A DNA stretch of 10,555 nucleotides, taken from NCBI GenBank assembly GCA_903892365.1, contig CAITIF010000893.1:1-10555 (forward strand). The letters are read 5' to 3'. A program made the position numbers and the translations under genes. Position 1 is the stretch's first letter; each line of letters opens with the position of its first letter. Below the pieces are notes generated by a model, which saw nothing but the letters and a program-made list of their open reading frames with translations, had not been told where the DNA came from and made no database searches. This stretch comes from an uncultured Pirellula sp. (GTDB lineage: Bacteria > Planctomycetota > Planctomycetia > Pirellulales > Pirellulaceae). This document shows positions 7,871 to 10,555 of the stretch, in pieces.

Positions 7871-8287
7871 GTGCGACTGAACCCCAATGCGATCTGGAGC
7901 CCACCTGTGCAGCCTGAACAGCCATCACCTCAATTTGACAGTTCAAACAACCCGTATTCTGTTTCTTCGAACCTAGAACATGCACCGGGCGTCGGGTTCC
8001 CACAGGGTACAACCACGGGTGATGGCACGGGCGGCTTGATTCCATTCAAGAACCCCAAGGCTCTCATAGCCTACTATCTCGGTATCTTCAGTGGACTTCC
8101 ATTGATCGGCCTACCGATCGGCGTAGCAGCTTTTATTTTGGGGATCATGGGACTGCGCGATCGAGCACGCAATCCGATTATCAAGGGCAGCGTCCACGCA
8201 GGCATCGGGATTGGCTGCGGTGGTTTTTTCGCATTACTCTGGACCCTCGTCCTCGTGCTAATGGTCGTCACTCTATTTGCCCGGTAA
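7871..8287 (+). CDS. small two-helix membrane protein, DUF4190-like
   Basis: A 138-residue protein starting at a GTG. Residues 1-60 are polar and rich in Pro, Ser, Asn and Gly, presumably disordered. Two membrane segments follow at ~64-94 (IAYYLGIFSGLPLIGLPIGV) and ~107-135 (HAGIGIGCGGFFALLWTLVL), joined by a basic loop GLRDRARNPIIKG. This order, with a GLRD-type loop and a HAxIGI start to the second helix, is that of DUF4190-like proteins, whose function is not known. No catalytic residues are visible. It starts 44 bases after pyrG on the same strand, so co-transcription is possible. The GTG is the only reasonable start that keeps a short Pro-rich N-terminus, though no Shine-Dalgarno sequence supports it. 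Its stop codon lies in the first copy of a short tandem repeat. Confidence 0.72.
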   Translation: MRLNPNAIWSPPVQPEQPSPQFDSSNNPYSVSSNLEHAPGVGFPQGTTTGDGTGGLIPFKNPKALIAYYLGIFSGLPLIGLPIGVAAFILGIMGLRDRARNPIIKGSVHAGIGIGCGGFFALLWTLVLVLMVVTLFAR

Positions 8288-8333
8288 CGCTTCATTTGCC
8301 CGGTAATGCTTTGCACTTTTCCCGGCAACGCAT
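8276..8333 (+). repeat. three imperfect copies of a 17-base repeat over a gene end
   Basis: TTTGCCCGGTAACGCTT (8276-8292) is followed by TTTGCCCGGTAATGCTT (8295-8311, one difference) and a weaker copy TTTTCCCGGCAACGCAT (8317-8333). Starts are 19 and 22 bases apart. The first copy encodes the last three residues (Phe-Ala-Arg) and TAA stop of the membrane-protein gene; the other two are non-coding. This points to local duplication of the gene end or to a spaced binding site. Confidence 0.7.
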
Positions 8334-8379
8334 CGCTCTTAAACGGGCCGTTCGATCCTGTTCCAAAGATCCGCGTGTG

Positions 8380-8844
8380 CTAGCCGCCCAAGTGCGTGAG
8401 CACTTGCAAAACACCGTTCAAATGTGCCATTCTCGGGCCGTAACGGTCAAGAAATTCGGAGAATACGTAATCGCTCTCCGACAACGCTTCCCTCGAATCC
8501 TCTACTTCATTGGCTAGATTTTGGAGGAATTCCGTCTGGACTACCGACAGCGTTTCTAATGCTTGCTTACACGACCGAACCAAGTGCGGATGGGCATTGC
8601 GCCATTGAGTCAATTCGCTTTGGCGTTGTGCATTGGCTTGGTTGTTCGCTTGCAAAACTTGCTTATTCACTTGCAGAAGCTGGTCGAGTAGCTGATTCTG
8701 ACGTTGCTGAGCTTCCAACAGCTGCCGGGAGACATTGATCAGCGCCGCGCCGACATCTGCAGCACGAGGTGGTGTGTTGGAGGTTGCTTCAGCGGAAACG
8801 TCGATGCTAAAGGTGGGTGAGAATTGAGCTGGGTCGTGTGCCAT
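8380..8844 (-). CDS. conserved-looking coiled-coil protein of unknown function
   Basis: A 154-residue soluble protein with no signal peptide or membrane helix. Residues 1-30 are polar and Pro-rich. Residues ~32-80 form a long Gln/Leu/Asn-rich helix (SRQLLEAQQRQNQLLDQLLQ) with heptad spacing, a likely coiled coil for self-association. The C-terminal half (~85-150) is a second helical region ending FLDRYGPRMAHLNGVLQVLT, which looks conserved. I recognise the type from planctomycete genomes but know no function. Convergent with the membrane-protein gene (93 bases between stops) and divergent from the gene at 9150. A TATAAT element lies about 80 bases upstream of the ATG; no Shine-Dalgarno sequence is seen. 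Codon use looks like that of a real gene. Confidence 0.72.
   Translation of the reverse strand: MAHDPAQFSPTFSIDVSAEATSNTPPRAADVGAALINVSRQLLEAQQRQNQLLDQLLQVNKQVLQANNQANAQRQSELTQWRNAHPHLVRSCKQALETLSVVQTEFLQNLANEVEDSREALSESDYVFSEFLDRYGPRMAHLNGVLQVLTHLGG
8389..8406. other. seven-pair hairpin at the convergent gene ends
   Basis: CAAGTGC (8389-8395) and GCACTTG (8400-8406) pair perfectly around GTGA, a GNRA-type tetraloop when read on the plus strand. It lies within the last eight codons of the coiled-coil gene and also beyond the end of the convergent membrane-protein gene. No T-run follows on either strand, so termination by it alone is doubtful. Confidence 0.45.
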
Positions 8845-8924
8845 AATATTTGCGCAATCTGTTCCGATAAGGTGCGATTAAAACTGCAGATTCATCTCAG
8901 AATTCCTCAAGACAGGTCGCCCTT

Positions 8925-8954
8925 ATTATAGTCGTCCACGAGTGGCCTCGTCGA
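8925..8954 (-). promoter_or_regulatory. candidate promoter for the coiled-coil gene
   Basis: On the minus strand a perfect TATAAT (8925-8930) lies 18 bases from TCGACG (8949-8954, 4 of 6 to the -35). A start near 8918 gives a leader of about 75 bases. On the plus strand the same AT-rich block reads TATTATAGT and could serve the rightward gene, but with no good -35. Confidence 0.45.
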
Positions 8955-9149
8955 GCATTTGATTTGGCAATTGTAAACTTTGCCGAATATGCCGATTGCA
9001 ACCATTGCTTCAAATATCGGACCTGCATCGGTGACAGTGATCATTCAGGCTTTGTTTCGTCGAAGCTATTTTGCCACCAGGACGGGCACCTCATGCTTCT
9101 GTGTCTTGGGATTGATTGCCTCGATTCGCTCTCTCAGTTCAAAATCGGT

Positions 9150-9701
9150 ATGCAAGAAAGCGCCCGTAAAGTGACGAAAAACATCGGTTTCCTAACCGTC
9201 CGACACCACGAAATGCATGGCTTCTTCGGAGGCTACTTGATCGTGAACGAGCTTGCTCGGCCGCTGGAGTTTCACTGCACGTTGCCAATCTTGCCCACGC
9301 GAGCTCAACAGATTCTTTACGGCAACACGCTGAACGATTTTGTGTGCGGTGAGCAAATTGCACGGGCGCTCGTTACCAAGGCCAAGACCATCCCTGACGC
9401 ATTGCTTGCGGATTCGCTAGCGGTACTGACCCTACGGCACATGCATTCGGTTCCGATCGGATTCATTGATACGTTGCAAGCGGGTGATAGCGGCATGAAT
9501 CGCCCCGCAAGTGGCCGCACGGAGTATCGTAGGTTCAAGGCGCTTGGCCATCCTATGGCGGTACTTCCGGAATACGAGTCGGACTGTGGTTTCTTCAGCA
9601 ACCTCTTTGCGCAAGGGAAACCACCTTTGGATTTGCTGGAACCTTTCGGAAGAATTGAAGAAGCTCTCCAAGAAGCCCACCCCGCTACCAAAGCTGCCTA
9701 A
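9150..9701 (+). CDS. conserved protein of unknown function, start uncertain
   Basis: From the ATG at 9150 this encodes 183 residues; the frame is open up to a TTG at 8964 (245 residues). I prefer the later start because the conserved-looking part begins at once with NIGFLTVRHHEMHGFFGGYL, and the upstream 62 codons give an odd Cys-rich stretch (Cys 12, 15, 21, 37, 47, 52 counted from 8964). A GTG at 9171 (MTKNIGFLTV) is another option. The core ELARPLEFHCTLPILPTRAQ followed by QILYGNTLNDFVCGEQIARA recalls a family of planctomycete proteins with no known function. No signal peptide, membrane helix or known catalytic motif is visible. The stop is five bases before the SNF2 ATG, so the two are surely co-transcribed, which hints at a shared role. 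Gene reality fairly sure; function unknown. Confidence 0.7.
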   Translation: MQESARKVTKNIGFLTVRHHEMHGFFGGYLIVNELARPLEFHCTLPILPTRAQQILYGNTLNDFVCGEQIARALVTKAKTIPDALLADSLAVLTLRHMHSVPIGFIDTLQAGDSGMNRPASGRTEYRRFKALGHPMAVLPEYESDCGFFSNLFAQGKPPLDLLEPFGRIEEALQEAHPATKAA

Positions 9702-9706
9702 ATCCC

Positions 9707-10555
9707 ATGTACGATCCTTCATCGCATGATGTTCAGCGTCCGGTTATTCATACCAGTTGGTCCTGCGAGCCGTGGCAAATCGATTTTGCTGAATCCGCGT
9801 TTTCCTTCGAAGACGAAGATAGCACACAAGCGAACGTCCAGATAAATCCAGCATCTAGTCATTACAAACTAGACTCTTCGTGGCAAACCCCTCGCGTTCT
9901 TCCAATCCAGCTGAGTCAAACTCTCCCGAAAACCATCGGCTTCACTTTTCCCGAATCGCCGCAGTGGATTCCGCCGGCAGCTGCCAAAGAGTCAATTAAG
10001 CCATCGACTTCCAAGCTACCATCGAAGGATCCGCTGACGGTAACACCCTCGGAGGAGGATTCGGACGAGGATCAAATTGCCAAGCCTCGCATCACACGCA
10101 TTCGTCCACCTGGCGATTTGGTTCGATTGGAGGATAGGCTGTACTATGTTTTGCAGCCTCCGCTTGAAACGCTTGTTCAGTCGGCAAAGCTGACGTTTCC
10201 ATTCCAGCCCTTTCCTTATCAGATGGAAGGGATTGCATTCCTGTTTCCAAGGTCGGCCGCAATTCTTGCGGATGAGATGGGGCTAGGAAAAACCATGCAA
10301 GCCATCACTTCGATTCGCATGTTGCTGCTATCGGGCGAACTGCAAAACGTATTGCTGGTCTGCCCCAAGCCATTGGTTACCAACTGGATGCGAGAATTTA
10401 GGCAATGGGCACCCGAGATACCGCTCGCTATCATCGAAGGGGACTCGGCCAAACGCAATTGGATATGGACCAATCCCCAAGCTCCGGTCAAGATTGCGAA
10501 CTACGAATTGATGATGCGCGATCACGAGATCTTGCATGAACAAGGGCTTCATTAG
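9707..10555 (+). CDS. SNF2-family ATPase/helicase, N-terminal part only, stopping at the window edge
   Basis: The frame gives 282 residues and ends in TAG at the last three bases. Residues 1-130 are polar and low in recognisable structure, with an acidic stretch (PSEEDSDEDQ, 114-123). The SNF2 ATPase core begins at ~165: PFPYQMEGIAFL (168-179), Walker A ADEMGLGKTMQAI (188-200), motif Ia LLVCPKPLVTNWMREF (216-231) and motif Ib-like IANYELMMRD (263-272). SNF2 proteins use ATP to move along duplex DNA and remodel protein-DNA complexes, or act with RNA polymerase (RapA type). Motif II (DEAH/DEAQ), expected about 10-15 residues further on, and the whole second RecA-like domain are absent. Either a nonsense mutation breaks the gene here, or the final bases are an assembly edge. 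As shown, the product could not hydrolyse ATP. It lies five bases behind the preceding gene. Confidence 0.82.
   Translation: MYDPSSHDVQRPVIHTSWSCEPWQIDFAESAFSFEDEDSTQANVQINPASSHYKLDSSWQTPRVLPIQLSQTLPKTIGFTFPESPQWIPPAAAKESIKPSTSKLPSKDPLTVTPSEEDSDEDQIAKPRITRIRPPGDLVRLEDRLYYVLQPPLETLVQSAKLTFPFQPFPYQMEGIAFLFPRSAAILADEMGLGKTMQAITSIRMLLLSGELQNVLLVCPKPLVTNWMREFRQWAPEIPLAIIEGDSAKRNWIWTNPQAPVKIANYELMMRDHEILHEQGLH

Noticed and set aside
8276..8333. Short repeats considered as a CRISPR array
   Set aside because: Repeat units are 17 bases with gaps of only 2-5 bases and diverge; there are no spacers or cas genes.
8296..8517. 73-codon plus-strand frame across the convergent region
   Set aside because: Mostly antisense to the coiled-coil gene and begins inside the short repeat; no supporting features.
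8980..9174. 64-codon TTG-led frame overlapping the start of the gene at 9150
   Set aside because: Ends shortly after the real gene begins; composition rich in Ser, Ile and Cys without a recognisable motif.
10219..10552. Minus-strand frames opposite the SNF2 gene
   Set aside because: They lie opposite the conserved SNF2 motifs and show no features of their own.

Overview
The window looks like a chromosomal segment of a planctomycete, probably of the Pirellulaceae/Pirellulales type. This is inferred from several things. Base composition is moderate and strands switch often. Shine-Dalgarno sequences are almost entirely absent. An M50 protease-HlyD fusion sits beside further HlyD proteins. There are small conserved proteins of planctomycete style: a Pro-rich N-terminus with two membrane helices, and a heptad-rich coiled-coil protein. 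No database search was possible, so the taxonomy is an inference.

Left half (1-5872, minus strand): four genes are read in one direction, from about 5872 down to the left edge. In transcription order they are a secreted periplasmic adaptor of the HlyD/RND type (5036-5872), a membrane-anchored HlyD protein with a large GAF-like cytoplasmic part (3244-5022), a PqqD-like/M50 zinc intramembrane protease/HlyD fusion (1014-3200), and a SRPBCC plus GyrI-like ligand-binding protein that runs off the left edge (1-860). The first three are 13 and 43 bases apart and almost certainly form an operon. The fourth follows after 153 bases and may have its own weak promoter. Together they resemble a peptide- or protein-processing and export module whose ABC or RND pump and outer-membrane channel are not in view. 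This is the most unusual part of the window.

Centre (5873-8844): a 283-base divergent intergenic region carries a good sigma70-like promoter for pyrG (CTP synthase, 6156-7826), which has all expected catalytic residues. A GTG-started small membrane protein of DUF4190-like layout follows on the same strand (7871-8287). Three imperfect copies of a 17-base repeat overlap its stop codon. A convergent gene for a small coiled-coil protein (8380-8844, minus) follows.

Right edge (8845-10555): a divergent intergenic region with a minus-strand TATAAT leads to two tightly spaced plus-strand genes. The first is a conserved protein of unknown function (start uncertain, 9150-9701). The second is the N-terminal part of a SNF2-family ATPase (9707-10555), whose reading frame stops at a TAG on the last three bases of the window, before the DEAD/DEAH-type motif II. 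No tRNA, rRNA, CRISPR array or insertion sequence was seen.
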